Shown here: positions 35,601 through 47,607 of the stretch, in pieces | Numbering within the stretch: position 1 is the first letter of the stretch | Layout of the letters: each line of letters begins with the position of its first letter | Origin: Lytechinus pictus | Lineage: Eukaryota; Echinodermata; Echinoidea; Temnopleuroida; Toxopneustidae | DNA length: 64,000 nucleotides | Direction of reading: 5' to 3' | NCBI RefSeq assembly: GCF_037042905.1 | Contig: NC_087245.1 | Coordinates: forward strand, 30,320,001-30,384,000 | Notes under the pieces: model-generated | Told to the model about the DNA's origin: nothing | Databases searched by the model: none | Seen by the model: only the letters and a program-made list of their open reading frames with translations | Position numbers and translations under genes: made by a program

Positions 35601-36100
35601 GCTTCATCAATCTAAAGCCTTCATTTTTTTGCAAACATGGCTCAAAGAGATTCATGTTAAGAAAAAAAATGAAAAAAACCTGCAGGTAATAAAACTATAA
35701 GCGAAATAAGAATGAACGAAGAAGAGTTACGAGCTTAACATTGAATAGGGACATAAAGCAATTTCAGACTGATTTTCGTTGATTTTGCGAGAAAAAAATG
35801 GAGACAGAAGCTGGCTTATGAAATTAACTTGAAATTTTAGGCCAAAGACACATCTGTTATAGTTTTATTAAATATGATAAGAGTAAAGAAACAGTTATTG
35901 ACTCAATGACTTTAAAGAAACATTGGCCACTACATGTATAATATGCAAAATTTGAATGACAATTGGGAAAACCAGAGAGATTTGAGAGACTTGTTTTCGA
36001 AATGAAACATGTTATGCTGGCGTAGCTAGGAGAGAACTTGTATCATAAACAGGAGCTTGTGGATTCGAATCCCCCTTCTAAAATGATGTTGTTTCGAATT
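32662..36100. other. non-coding interval
   Basis: No supported gene. There is a C-run at 34646-34660. A tRNA-like stretch around 36017-36075 (ggattcgaatccccc near a B box) was considered and rejected as a tRNA gene. Otherwise AT-rich unique sequence. Confidence 0.4.
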
Positions 36101-37850
36101 TTGTTGCCACATATGGCCTGCCCTTCAGGTTTTAGATAACGGAACCTTATATACAAGCAGTTTTCCGTTAAATGCACTTCATTCATATAGCCTATTGATC
36201 ATGTTTTTTTTTTATAAAGCTTTTTTTATTTCCCTCCGATAGGGCATATATTTGCATAAACATTTTAACAATGATATAAATGACATAACATATCATACAC
36301 ACAAGCATAATTCTGTACAAAGTATAGGCCTACAGGGCGTTTCAAGCAAAAGGCAACCGAAACTAGAGTGGCCATGTCCTACACCCATCCGTTCCGCCGC
36401 CGACACTTGCAGCAGCAAAGAACAAATTAGCACCGAACAAGGCCACTCCAACAATAATTGATCACCTCTCACCCGAAACACACTGCACATTCATCATGAA
36501 AATATGTTTACATTAAACAGAAATACATATAAAGGTCCGGAAATCTTATTAAAAAATGACAAGAATTCTTTCGAAATTTACCCATTTTTTATCAAATTTA
36601 TGTGTTTTGTTTTCCATAATACTGATTTGCCTCTCATTTTTGTAACATTTTCTTATATATTGTTTAATTTTCTCAAAATTAGGTATGGTCTTTTCCACAC
36701 GAGCAGAGTATACTTGTTGTTTCGTCCAAATTATTAAACAATTTAAAGCATCGTTTCTTTTTTTCTGTGAAACCAAACAAAACATGTACAGCAGAAAGAT
36801 TTATTCTAAATCTTGTTAAACTGTATAACCAGTCTGTAAATCGTACCCAGATAAGATTTACCACATGACATTGATAAAAAAAATGTATAGCGTTTTCTTC
36901 TTCCCTTCCACAAAAAGAGCATTTTGCATCTGCAGTTATTTACATCTTTACAAGATCCTTATTCAAATATGATATCTTATTTAGCAGTCGGTACTGAAAG
37001 TACCTCATTGTAGTATAAGTTGTACATCGAAACATCGTTTTAAAATAATTGTTCATATCTCTGGTGTCCATCGAAATGCCATTGACAAACCATCTATTAC
37101 ACAATTTAGTCAATTGATCATGTTGATTGTAAATGCTTGTTAATTAGATTTCATGTCTGCAGTATCATATGCTGTCGTTCAGCAAAATGCAGTTCAGATT
37201 GGATGTAAAGTCCTCTGCGAAAATGGAAATTGTGTTCACATAAAGGGTATGATTTTGCACAAAACATATCCTGCGTGATAGACTTTGTTGCCACATATGG
37301 CCTGCCCTTCAGGTTTTAGATAACGGAACCTTATATACAAGCAGTTTTCCGTTAAATGCACTTCATTCATATAGCCTATTGATCATGTTGATTGTAAATG
37401 CTTGTTAACTGGTTAATTAGATTTCATGTCTGCAGTATCATATGTACGACAATGCTGTCGTTCAGCAAAATGCAGTTCAGATTGGATGTTAAGTCCTCTG
37501 CAAAAATGGAAATTGTGTTCACATAAAGGGTATGATTTTGCACAAAACATATCCTGCGTGATAGACTTTGTTGCCACATATGGCCTGCCCTTCAGATTTT
37601 AGATAACGGAACCTTATATACAAGCAGTTTTCCGTTAAATGCACTTCATTCATATAGCCTATTGATCATGTTGATTGTAAATGCTTGTTAATTAGATTTC
37701 ATGTCTGCAGTATCATATGTACGGCAATGCTGTCGTTCAGCAAAATGCAGTTCAGATTGGATGTTAAGTCCTCTGCGAAAATGGAAATTGTGTTCACATA
37801 AAGGGTATGATTTTGCACAAAACATATCCTGCGTGATAGATTATTTTGAA
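36101..37850. repeat. three tandem units of about 283 bp, the first split by a LINE
   Basis: Units start at ttgttgccacatatggcctg: 36101, 37285 and 37568 (period 283). Each continues through agataacggaaccttatata, ttccgttaaatgcacttcat, ttgatcatgttgattgtaaa and aaagggtatgattttgcaca. The first unit is interrupted at 36206 and resumes at 37113. Units 2 and 3 are nearly identical. No coding potential. Confidence 0.85.
36206..37112 (-). mobile_element. 5'-truncated L1/Tx1-like LINE copy with 12 bp target duplication
   Basis: The copy lies in minus orientation. Its poly(A) shows as a T-run at 36204-36212 on the plus strand. Flanks repeat attgatcatgtt (36194-36205 and 37113-37124). Read on the minus strand, the DNA encodes the C-terminal end of an L1/Tx1-type ORF2: RYFQYRLLNKISYLNKDL, then CSFCGREEENAIHFF, then NCLIIWTKQQVYSARV and NFEKIKQYIRKCYKNE. 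Several stops and a frame change interrupt it. The order and spacing of the zinc-finger-like CSFC...H block and the WTKQ..Y.AR block match the family C-terminus. The reverse transcriptase is absent, as expected from 5' truncation. Confidence 0.8.
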
Positions 37851-38284
37851 ACAAGACACGTATAACATCCAGGTCAGATGATCATATATACACATACCAT
37901 GATTGATTCTAGTTTCCGAGATCACTATCAAGTGCGGATCCAGGGGGGTCCCCTTCTTGTCAATATGTTATCTGTTTTCTTCTCCTGTTATGAGAAGCAC
38001 CCACTTTTGAATTGCGATTTGCGCTCCCCTTCCTAAACAGTTGTAGAAATGTTACACTCTGTGGCCCGTATTCTGAAGTTGGGTTTAACTTAAACTCAGG
38101 TTTAAAGTTGTGGTTTAAGTATGGATAGCCAACTGTTACATAAATCTAGAACGGTATGGATATCATATTTCAGCTCATTTGGCTCTCAAATTATTCATAA
38201 TTGTCTAGGCATTGTAAATAGATGATTGTCTTCACCATCGATGAATCAGGAGAGAGCACAGTAAACATAAGAAACATACAACTT

Positions 38285-38439
38285 TCTCATTTGTTTTATG
38301 TACCTGTCTTGACAAGTATATACCTACATGTACGTAAGTGCTGCTCTGTTTAATCATGTAAATAGTTTGTTGATTTGTTTGATTTGTACTGTGATTTATT
38401 TTTTTATCAATAAAGATTGAAAGAAAAAAAAAACAAAAA
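38285..38439 (+). mobile_element. short retroposed segment with poly(A) and 13 bp target duplication
   Basis: The empty site is visible in the sister copy at 38733 (aagaaacatacaacttaata). Here aaacatacaactt occurs on both sides of 155 bp (38272-38284 and 38440-38452). The segment ends tcaataaagattgaaag plus an A-rich tail, so it has a polyadenylation signal and poly(A), as expected of a 5'-truncated LINE or a retroposed mRNA/SINE 3' end. Source unidentified. Confidence 0.75.
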
Positions 38440-38526
38440 AAACATACAACTTAATAAAAAATTGGACACTTTTGGCTTCCCATAATTTTAGCACAAAGTT
38501 AGACCATGGTCTAAGTTAAACCCATA

Positions 38527-38837
38527 GGCCCGTATTCTGAAGTCGGGTTTAACTTAAACTCAGGTTTAAAGTTTTAGTTTAAGTATGGACAGCCAATTGT
38601 TACATAAATCACTAACAGTAGAGATATCATACTTCAGCTCATTTGGCTCTCAAATCATTCATAATTGTCTAGGAAATATGAAAAGATTATTGTCTTCACC
38701 ATCGATGAATCAGGAAAGAGCACAGTAAACATAAGAAACATACAACTTAATACAAATTTTGATACTTTTGGCTTTCCATACTTAAACCACAACTTTAAAA
38801 CTGAGTTTAAATTAAACCCGACTTCAGAATACGGGCC
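38527..38837. mobile_element. second copy of the ggcccgtattctgaag family, nested in the first
   Basis: The ends are ggcccgtattctgaagtcgg and its complement ccgacttcagaatacgggcc, with the inverted repeat extending about 45 bp. TA flanks both sides, and the host copy reads 'ttaaaccca-TA' to the left and 'TA-tctctatgg' to the right, so TA is the likely target duplication, as in Tc1/mariner-type elements (inference). The element is about 311 bp. Confidence 0.8.
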
Positions 38838-38957
38838 TATCTCTATGGTTAAACCTGACTTCAGAATACGGACCTGTACGTGTAGTGCCCTCTTCGTATT
38901 GTTATTGTTGTTGTTAATCATTGTTATTATTACCATGATTATTATTATTCATTATTA

Positions 38958-41198
38958 GGTGGTCTGTCATTGAAATGACAGATCACCTTTTATATTCGTC
39001 AGGATTTTCTTTATTTTTATTGCCAAATCTTTGTCCCACTTTATCTCAAAATCGGGCATGTCAATTTCCTTGATTTTCATGTCATGTATGGACATCATTA
39101 TGGACATGGGAAACGAAACTTTTCAAGGTTATCAAATCATGATGACGTCATCTAGGCGCCCTTTTGTAAAATTAAATGATTGATCATATCATCGCAACTA
39201 ATCATAAAAAATCATCCATATTTGCATTATATCAAGTTCAGGTGACAGGTCATCAGGGGGGCGTTTCATGAAAGGACTTGTCAGACGTTTTATCCGACAA
39301 GTCCCATTTTATCCGACAGTTGCCATAGTAACAGTGCTTCTTAGCCAATCAACATCAAGGAAAGATGTCAGATCTGACAACTTGTCGGACAAAAATGTTG
39401 ATGAAACACTCCCCTGGACATATCATCAGAGGTCATGCAAAGGTCACGACGCGCACGTACGCGCGCGTCAAAATTTTAAATTTCCCCAAATCGACCTTGG
39501 TCAAGTTTGGGTACGTTTCTGGTCATTTTGAGCATGTCGAGAATTTGCGCGCGCACAGGTATGCGTGCGCGTTCTTGCACCTACCATCGGTATGCATCTT
39601 CGAGTCATCATTTATTTTATGTCTTTCCATTGTCCATTATCTTCTGATCAATTTGATACCTCATTCAGTCTCTTACGACCAATAATACGGGAATGCGCGT
39701 CCATTCAAATTTGCATTACTCGCGCGTGCAAACATGCAAAATAAGTCATAAATGGGCAAAAATATGCCTATATAAAATTCACTGTAGCTCTTCAGGGGGT
39801 CCGTTGACCCCCAATTTTAATTACGTCATGATTAAGTTATTAGTGAAAATTACATATTTTCGCAACATACATCAACGTATTTGACCGTATCTTCGTTATT
39901 ACTGGTCAGTTTTCTCCCAAATTTTGATACGATGTTGTTAAGACAATTATTTGCAAATAACGTGTGAAATTTTTTCACTTTTGACCGCAGCATCAATGTG
40001 TTATGACTTGTTTAAGTTTTGTCAATTTTTTTCTGGACCTAATTTTTTAGAAATTTTTAAAGGACATTTTTTATTAATCAATTGTACGGTCTTGCTGAAA
40101 ATTTCAAGCCCCCTTGCTTTGCGGTGTTTTATGTAGGATATTCTTTGTAATTTTGCCGGAACCTTATAAGGGGTAGTTTTAACATTGTAAAACATCATTT
40201 ATGCATTTTTTTAGGAAACGCTGCAGTATTGAGACGCTATTGGGTTGAGAAATTTCATTCTGGACTTTTTGCGGAAATTCCTGGATTTTTTTCTATTTGG
40301 TAATTTTTACTAAATAACGTATAACAAATTTTCAGGTACCTTCTGTCAAATGAAAAATTGTGCAATTTAGTTAATTACACATTTTTCCGATTTTTTGCAG
40401 GAAAATTGCGAGTATTTGAATCTTGTACCTGACGTTTTTCAGCAAAAACCATCAAGAAAGAATTTTCAAGTAAATTTCGAAGTCTTACACAATTAATATA
40501 TGGATATTGACAATTCTTGACGGAAAATATCATGTGAAATGTTTAGAAATTTGCAGAGATTTTGCAAACATTTACCCCAAAAATGTCTACTTAATTCTTT
40601 TATCAAATACATCACTGATGAGTATTGAAGTGAATGCTGTAAAATTGTAGCATTGTGAAACTTCTCATAAAAATTATTGAAATTAGCAGAAATTTTGAAT
40701 GAAAATATTAAAGATATTTTATTTTTCAGAAAGTATCACCTATGAATTTTCAAGTATTCTGTGAAATTCATTCCCAATGATGTTGTAAAAATTCTTGCTT
40801 GAAATCATAAAAAAAAACTGCTGACAGTACAAAGAATAAAAAAAAGATTTTGCATAAAAACATTAAAGTACTGTCGATTAAAATTAGCTGTTGTGAAAAT
40901 TAAGGCGCCTTTCATTGCGTTATTTTGGAAAACCAATTTTGGTAAAAATCGTCTGAAGATTTTGAGGAGTTTTAAAGGCGTTTAACGTGCTCCAAACTTC
41001 ATTTCGTATTTACCGTTTTGCATTATCACCACCATCATTATAATCATCCGCGATTTTCATCACCACATTAATAATCACATTTAGCAATGGTCAAAATTTA
41101 TTCCTATGATGTCTATGATGAAGATTATCAATCATATCTAAATGATTCATTCCATACAACATTAGCCGACACTGAATGAAAAATCATGACAGACCACC
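38958..41198. mobile_element. 2.24 kb TA-flanked element with short TIRs
   Basis: It starts ggtggtctgtcat and ends with the complement atgacagaccacc, each followed outward by TA. The left end also forms a small hairpin (ggtggtctgtcatt and aatgacagatcacc). The interior is AT-rich with no transposase-like frame and contains the MITE at 39255-39414. It could be a non-autonomous Tc1/mariner-type element or a coincidental pair of short ends. Confidence 0.5.
39255..39414. mobile_element. 160 bp MITE with gtttcatgaaa-type ends
   Basis: The left end ggggggcgtttcatgaaagg and the right end (inward ggggagtgtttcatcaac) are inverted. The interior holds the complementary blocks acttgtcagacgttttatcc and gatctgacaacttgtcgg, so the whole element folds. 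A related copy in the other orientation is at 43320-43475. Confidence 0.65.
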
Positions 41199-41837
41199 TA
41201 ATTCGTCCGCATGACGAATTAAAATCTAGTTAGTATTTATTATTATCAATATTATTATTATTATTTATTAATCTCTTGATTATTATCATTATTATTATTA
41301 TTGTCAAAGCAGCTTCTTTTCTGAGCTCCTTCAATTTATGAAAACCTACTTTCTGCTTGTCATTATCTTCATTGACATCACACGTGTCTGTGTGCTTGAT
41401 GTGGGGTCTTATTTGGGATAATTAGGGTGTTTGATTCGAATTCTGACCTATTTAAACATTTGTGACATCACTCAGCAATTATTGCCGATTCACTATGCTA
41501 AGTTGAGTTGTTTGCCTTTACTTCTATCCACGGTAAGTTTTAAATCAAATAAATTCCATGCAAATTGATCTAATTCCATGAAATATCATACTTCTATAAT
41601 AAACAAAACTGTGTTTCAACAGCTGAAGTTCATAATGGGAATGATACAACTGAAATTATTTGTTTAAAGGGAAAACATTTATATACTAGTTCCAGACGAA
41701 ACAACGTAAAACAGATATTGAAATAGTATATGAAGTTAAATGGTGTAAAAATTGTATTATTACTTGTTCTGTTTGTACAGAGTAGCCTGTATCTACTATA
41801 TTTTGTTTTTATAATTACATATACATGTACGCTAAAC

Positions 41838-42105
41838 CAGGGGCGGATCCAGGATTTTCCGAAGGGGGGGGGGCAAATTTTTCGGAGGAAAATTTTGACG
41901 AGCCAAGAAAAAGGTTTTCAATCACAAATAAAGGATATTTCGTACCCCCTAAAAATTGACAAGCAAAAAAAAATTGTCAACCACAAATTAAGAATATTTC
42001 GTACCCGAAAAAAATTTGGCAAGTAAAAAAAAGAAAAGGTCTTCAATTTTAATGGCATTTTTACATTACAAATTTGAATTTTGCTTCTCAAAAGGGGGGG
42101 CACGT
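41838..42105. mobile_element. hAT-like element fragment, left end only
   Basis: The terminus CAGGGGCGGATCCAGG followed by a G-run is typical of hAT (Tip100/Zaphod-like) ends. The interior repeats a block (ttgacaagc-A-run-ttgtcaacca, ggatatttcgtaccc) two or three times. No right terminus or matching octamer was found. Confidence 0.5.
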
Positions 42106-43027
42106 GCATATACGATTCTCAAAGTCTTGATTAGTACAACAGACAATGTGTTGCACGCATTTATACATTGACAAAACGAAATCTACAACATAATTATTCT
42201 AAAGCAAAATAATTTATGGAAAATCCTAAGACGTCCTCGTAGATTGATCTCGCCTTGCACTGAGAAGTTCAATAGTGACAGTCATTGGCGTTTTCGCTTT
42301 TCTTCTTCATAAATCAAACGATGGATATTATCTTCCCTTCCCCCACTTTTAAGCTACTTCCTTTTCCATTAAAATCTTAACCTGGGATTAAGGAGTGATC
42401 TCGTGTATTATCCCCTTGATCCTAGGGTCAATGCTTTGAGATGTTCTCTTCTTATTGTGCTATGTCTCTGCTCCTATCTACTTAAACTTGAAGGGAGACG
42501 GAGAAAGAGGCATGAAAGTGTCTATTCATGTTTTCCATTGTTTTAAAGGGAAATTTGATATTAGCAGAAAAATAGAGAAAAGTATTGGTGAAGGTTTGAT
42601 GAAAATCCGTTTTAGAATAACGGAGTTATCAATGTTTCAGAATTTTGATTTTGTGACGTCACATTCGAGCAGATATGTCGTGTGACATAAATCAAAAGAA
42701 ATGTAATTTTCTTTTTAAAAAAATGTTAGTGATTTTAATTTGTGGGGTGGATATCAGAATCAGACATATTGCACTTTTTGATATTTTACTCGCGTAATTA
42801 TTTGTTGTCATAATTACTTATGAACTCCTTTTTTTTGGGGGGGTAGGTTGAGCTTTATCGTCATACCTCTTTTTCTTTATAGCGGCTTTATCCTAATATT
42901 TTTCATTTCAATCAACATTTTCTTTCTTCTCCACATCCTACCCCATCTCTCTCGTATTCTCTCTCTCAATGTCTGTCATTTTCTCCGTCTCTCTCACTCT
43001 TGTCTCCATTCACTAGCTTTCACCGCC

Positions 43028-43268
43028 TCTTCTCCAGATTCTTTCGCTATCCATTATTACTTATATTTGTTGATGTCATTAAAACTTACCCTTCTCCATA
43101 TTCTTTCGCCTATCAATTAATATTTATGTTTTGTTGATATCGTTAAAACTGACCCATCTTTTTATTATTTCGTCTATCCATTGTGATTTACATTTTGTTT
43201 ATATCGTTAAAACTGACCCTTCTCCATATTCTTTCGCCTATCTCTACGTTTTGTTGATATCGTTTAAA
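43028..43268. repeat. minisatellite of about 65-80 bp units
   Basis: Blocks such as ttctccatattctttcgcct and tgttgatatcgttaaaactg recur three to four times with changes. No gene. The flanking 42106-43027 stretch is AT- and TC-rich without a supported feature. Confidence 0.65.
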
Positions 43269-43319
43269 CACTTGGCAAATTATTAATCTGATTTTGTCAA
43301 ATGATGTATAATAAACTAC

Positions 43320-43475
43320 CCGCGTTCATTGATATTCTTGTGCGGCAAGTTGTCGGATCTGACAACTTTCCTTGATTTTGATTGGCTGAGAAGCGCTGTT
43401 ACTACGGTTATGGCCGGACAAAACAGACTTTGTCGGATAAAACGTCCAACAAATCCTCTCATGTAACGCTCCCTC
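43320..43475. mobile_element. second copy of the 39255 MITE family, inverted orientation
   Basis: The shared blocks are caagttgtcggatctgacaa, gattggctgagaagcgctgt and tttgtcggataaaacgtcc, in reverse order relative to 39255-39414. The ends (cgcgttcattga; catgtaacgctccc) are more diverged than in the first copy. Confidence 0.6.
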
Positions 43476-44460
43476 GATCTCTCTTCCACCAGCTCATCTT
43501 CCCGACCCCTTCCAAATTTCCCCCACCCTTGCCTGCGTACTGATAAAAAAAATAAAGGGGCCAAACATGGTGAATGGGACAACATTGAAAAAAAAATTGT
43601 GAGGAACCGAAGCGAGCGATCGAGCAAAGTGTGAAACGTTGAGCTTTTTGAGACAAAAAGCTTATTTTGTGATTGATTTTTAAAAAGATATGTAGAAAAA
43701 TATCACATTTCACCTACTTTCTTTCATTTTTTTCTTTAAAGAAATGGTGAAAGATTTAGGGGCACGGCTCCCAAGCCCCCCTCCCCCTCCACCATCTATA
43801 TGTCATTCCGCCAAAGGTGGATCTTGGGTTAGTTTATGATGATGTTGATTAGAGGTGTGCGATAGAGAGTGGAACCAGGAAGGGGTTCAATGTCAAACCT
43901 GTCCTGACTCACGCAAACAAAATATAACCGATTATATTTAGGATTTAGAAGGCGAGGGGGAAATGATCATGCTGTATTGAGCGCCAGGCTCTAAATGTCA
44001 TGTTTATTTCACCATCTTATCGACTGGGAATGTGAACATTATCATGCCTCCAACTATATAAAACCAAAACCATTGGTGTATACAGCTTATACTGCAATAT
44101 TAATTTCATTGATCTTTATGTAAGCATACAAACGTACTGATAATAAAGATTATAATTATGATGAAAATAGTAACAATAACAATAAGAACAATAGTGATGA
44201 TGTTGTCAATAGTAAGATACAAGTAATATTTATGATAGTAATAACGATTATAATGACAATAATGAAAAAAATAATGATTATTTAAATAGGAATAATGTTA
44301 TCTTTAACAGTTTAGACAAAAGGAGTATACAGTGCAAGAGCTCGCATGATGGGTTTTAATAAAATCATCATTTGATCAAGTTATGATTATTGGAACAATC
44401 TCCAATGAATAACATAGGTTGTGCATGTTTATTATTATATGTTGACATTACTAATAATGA

Positions 44461-44770
44461 CCAGTTTTCTGAACTAGGATGAAATTTAAACTTAGGTCTT
44501 TTAAAAGTTGTTGTTTAACCAAGGATATCCAAATTTGAAACCTAATTTCTAATAGTACAAGTTCTATGTACATATCAACTCAAATAATGCAAAACTTTCT
44601 AGGAATAAAAATAGCTCTCTTCATCATTAAAGTATGGGAATCAAAGTAATAAACTTAAAAACACAATGTAAAGAAAATTTTGACATCCTCGGCTTCCCTT
44701 TAACACAGAGTAAGACCATGATCTTCAGAAGGGTGTTTTTTTTTATTAATAGGATAAAACTAAACCTTTC
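44461..44770. mobile_element. decayed relative of the 38063 element family
   Basis: Blocks such as tgaaatttaaacttaggt and aaagttgttgtttaaccaag, a middle aaaatagctctcttcatca stretch and gagtaagaccatgatcttca parallel the order in 38063-38524. The ends are lost or unclear. The rest of 43476-46287 shows no supported gene; 44140-44290 is a degenerate AAT/ATG-rich simple sequence. Confidence 0.35.
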
Positions 44771-46291
44771 ATGATTCTTTTTTTTTTTTTTTTAATGGAA
44801 CTAAGAGTAAGTGCTTGCGTCACATGATACCAGTTCTGCGCTCCTTGAACCAATTTCTAAAGAAATTAGGACAATATTTAGGGCACTAATTTAGCGATAA
44901 CCGCAATGTTTTACAATGATGTAATAGATCGAGGTGGAAATTGATTAGAACTTGAACATAATTAAAATTTATAGTTAGAAGGCCAAGGCTGAATTTGAGC
45001 GGTGCAACGTACTTTATCCAATGTCTCCTGAGCTGAAGCTAGATTTACAATATCATGATATGAATATTTTTAAATTTTATTTACGGAATACATCTAGTGA
45101 TTTACAAAGTCTTAAGAATTTTAAAATTTTAATGGTTGTTTTTATTTTTTTTTTGTGGGGGATACATTGTGATTTTTATTTTTTGGGGGGTTACAACGGT
45201 TCGTGTGAGAGGCACGATCACTTTTAAAGCATAGGATTTTTTTTTCTTTTCGTTTGAACCTTGCACATGGTTCCTTTATTTAAAACAATATAGTATATTT
45301 TTTCACAGTATGTAATTGAATATTCAAAACAATATATTTCACAAAATTTATACACGAGATTATCTCTCACATTAAAAGTTTTAAAACATAGGATAATCTT
45401 AAAAATTTCTTAAATCGGAACTGCTGTCTATTTTGTTGGATAATGAGGCCTTATTGATGAACCATGAAGTGCTCATGAATTTGGATAGAGAAGCCGAAAT
45501 TTTCAGAATGTCATGAAATATTAGATTAAAATAAATGTGCAAATTTATCATCTTCGCCAGAGTACTAGTCGTGTAACGGAGATGAAAAGACAAGAGTGCA
45601 AGTTACTCTTCGTCTGAAGATCTTTATCCATACATCACACACAGACATGGTTTTCTTTGACAAGAAGCCAAGTGATTCTTAGGAAAGGGAAATATTTAAA
45701 GCTACGACATTGATCTTGTGGTTTCTGCACGGCGTAGAGATTATCCTCGAAAATACCATGGTAAATCTCCAAAGATGTTCAAATTAGAAGTATATGGGGG
45801 CGGTGGTTCGTTCAGACACTTAAATCTCAAGATCGAAAGGATCGAAATTGTATTTTCCAAAAAGTATAGGCCTTCCAAGTGGGAAAATAAAATCAAAGTG
45901 TAATAGAGTCTGGGAGACGTACGTTATCTCGTCGCATACTACATAATTTCCAGCAGAAAAAGGAAGGCTTACAATGATATTGCATGTGGTTTTTTAAACA
46001 TATAAATCGGGATATTTTGTCATGAGTAAACATGACAAAATTATAAGAGCAGATTATCACTGGTGAACAAAATTATGGAATTGGCGGGATCCACTATAAA
46101 GCGAATGCCTGTCTCTTATGGACGTCTTTAACTAATATTGTCGTAGTATTTGCCAAGAATAGGAAAGCACAAAATAGCAACAGAACTTAGAATAGCATAA
46201 GAGCGAAAAAAGAAAAGGAAACAAAACACTGGGCGACAAGAGTAGGGAAACAAAAAAAGGAGAGAACATAGAATAAAATACAAAAAGTATT

Positions 46292-47607
46292 ATAACTTCT
46301 TTCCATTTATGTGTGATTTTGGTTGAAAATCAAGTTTAGACATTTTATCCCTTTAAACGAAAAAGAATATGCATTACCATTATTTACAAATAGTAACCTC
46401 ACAAAATTTCTTCAAAATCGATGAATAATTATTCATTTTTAAAAGGAAAGATATTGTACTTAAGATAACATTTCGCACGTAATATAAGAGAATGCATATT
46501 CACTTTTATAATTTATGCAATTTTTTGTATACGTAATAAAATCTTTGGTGGATTTATTTTTCAATATGTTAAATGTTCTCTAAAAGTAGGTTTGGCTTTC
46601 ATAAGCATTGTTCCAGCGTTGAGCTAAAATGGTCTGAGTATATAGTTCCGTCATAGGGTTGTGGACGTTTTAAAATAGCTCTTTATTTCACAAAAAATAT
46701 GGGAGCCCCCATCTGCACCACCTGTGTTAATAACTTCTTTCCATTTATGTGTGATTTTGGTTGAAAATCAAGTTTAGACATTTTATCCCTTTAAACGAAA
46801 AAGAATATGCATTACCATTATTTACAAATAGTAACCTCACAAAATTTCTTCAAAATCGATGAATAATTATTCATTTTTAAAAGGAAAGATATTGTACTTA
46901 AGATAACATTTCGCACGTAATATAAGAGAATGCATATTCACTTTTATAATTTATGCAATTTTTTGTATACGTAATAAAATCTTTGGTGGATTTATTTTTC
47001 AATATGTTAAATGTTCTCTAAAAGTAGGTTTGGCTTTCATAAGCATTGTTCCAGCGTTGAGCTAAAATGGTCTGAGTATATAGTTCCGTCATAGGGTTGT
47101 GGACGTTTTAAAATAGCTCTTTATTTCACAAAAAATATGGGAGCCCCCATCTGCACCACCTGTGTTAATAACTTCTTTCCATTTATGTGTGATTTTGGTT
47201 GAAAATCAAGTTTAGACATTTTATCCCTTTAAACGAAAAAGAATATGCATTACCATTATTTACAAATAGTAACCTCACAAAATTTCTTCAAAATCGATGA
47301 ATAAATATTCATTTTTAAAAGGAAAGATATTGTACTTAAGATAACATTTCGCACGTAATATAAGAGAATGCATATTCACTTTTATAATTTATGCAATTTT
47401 TGGTATACGTAATAAAATCTTTGGTGGATTTATTTTTCAATATGTTAAATGTTCTCTAAAAGTAGGTTTGGCTTTCATAAGCATTGTTCCAGCGTTGAGC
47501 TAAAATGGTCTGAGTATATAGTTCCGTCATAGGGTTGTGGACGTTTTAAAATAGCTCTTTATTTCACAAAAAAATATGGGAGCCCCCATCTGCACCACCT
47601 GTGTTAA
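46292..47607. repeat. three near-identical tandem copies of a 438 bp unit
   Basis: The units begin at taacttctttccatttatgt (about 46294, 46732 and 47170; exact period 438 twice) and end ctgcaccacctgtgttaa. By eye only a few single-base changes separate copy 3 from the others (aataaatattc versus aataattattc; one extra A; one extra G). Copy 1 starts abruptly after aaaaagtat. There is no ORF. The near-identity implies a recent duplication or homogenisation, or an assembly artefact. Confidence 0.95.

Larger units (their letters stand above)
38063..38874. mobile_element. TIR element of the ggcccgtattctgaag family, carrying two insertions
   Basis: The left end ggcccgtattctgaagttgg continues as gtttaacttaaactcagg. 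The right end (taaacctgacttcagaatac then ggacc) lies at 38850-38874, beyond a second copy of the same family that starts at 38527. A 155 bp retroposed segment (38285-38439) is also inserted. Removing both leaves an element of about 345 bp. No coding capacity. Confidence 0.7.

Noticed and set aside
36017..36075. tRNA-like stretch with ggattcgaatccccc
   Set aside because: Only a B-box-like part is convincing. No acceptor stem or full cloverleaf can be drawn, so at most it is an old SINE head.
36101..37850. Repeat-spacer arrays considered as CRISPR-like
   Set aside because: Whole units repeat with no unique spacers, and the context is a eukaryotic genome.
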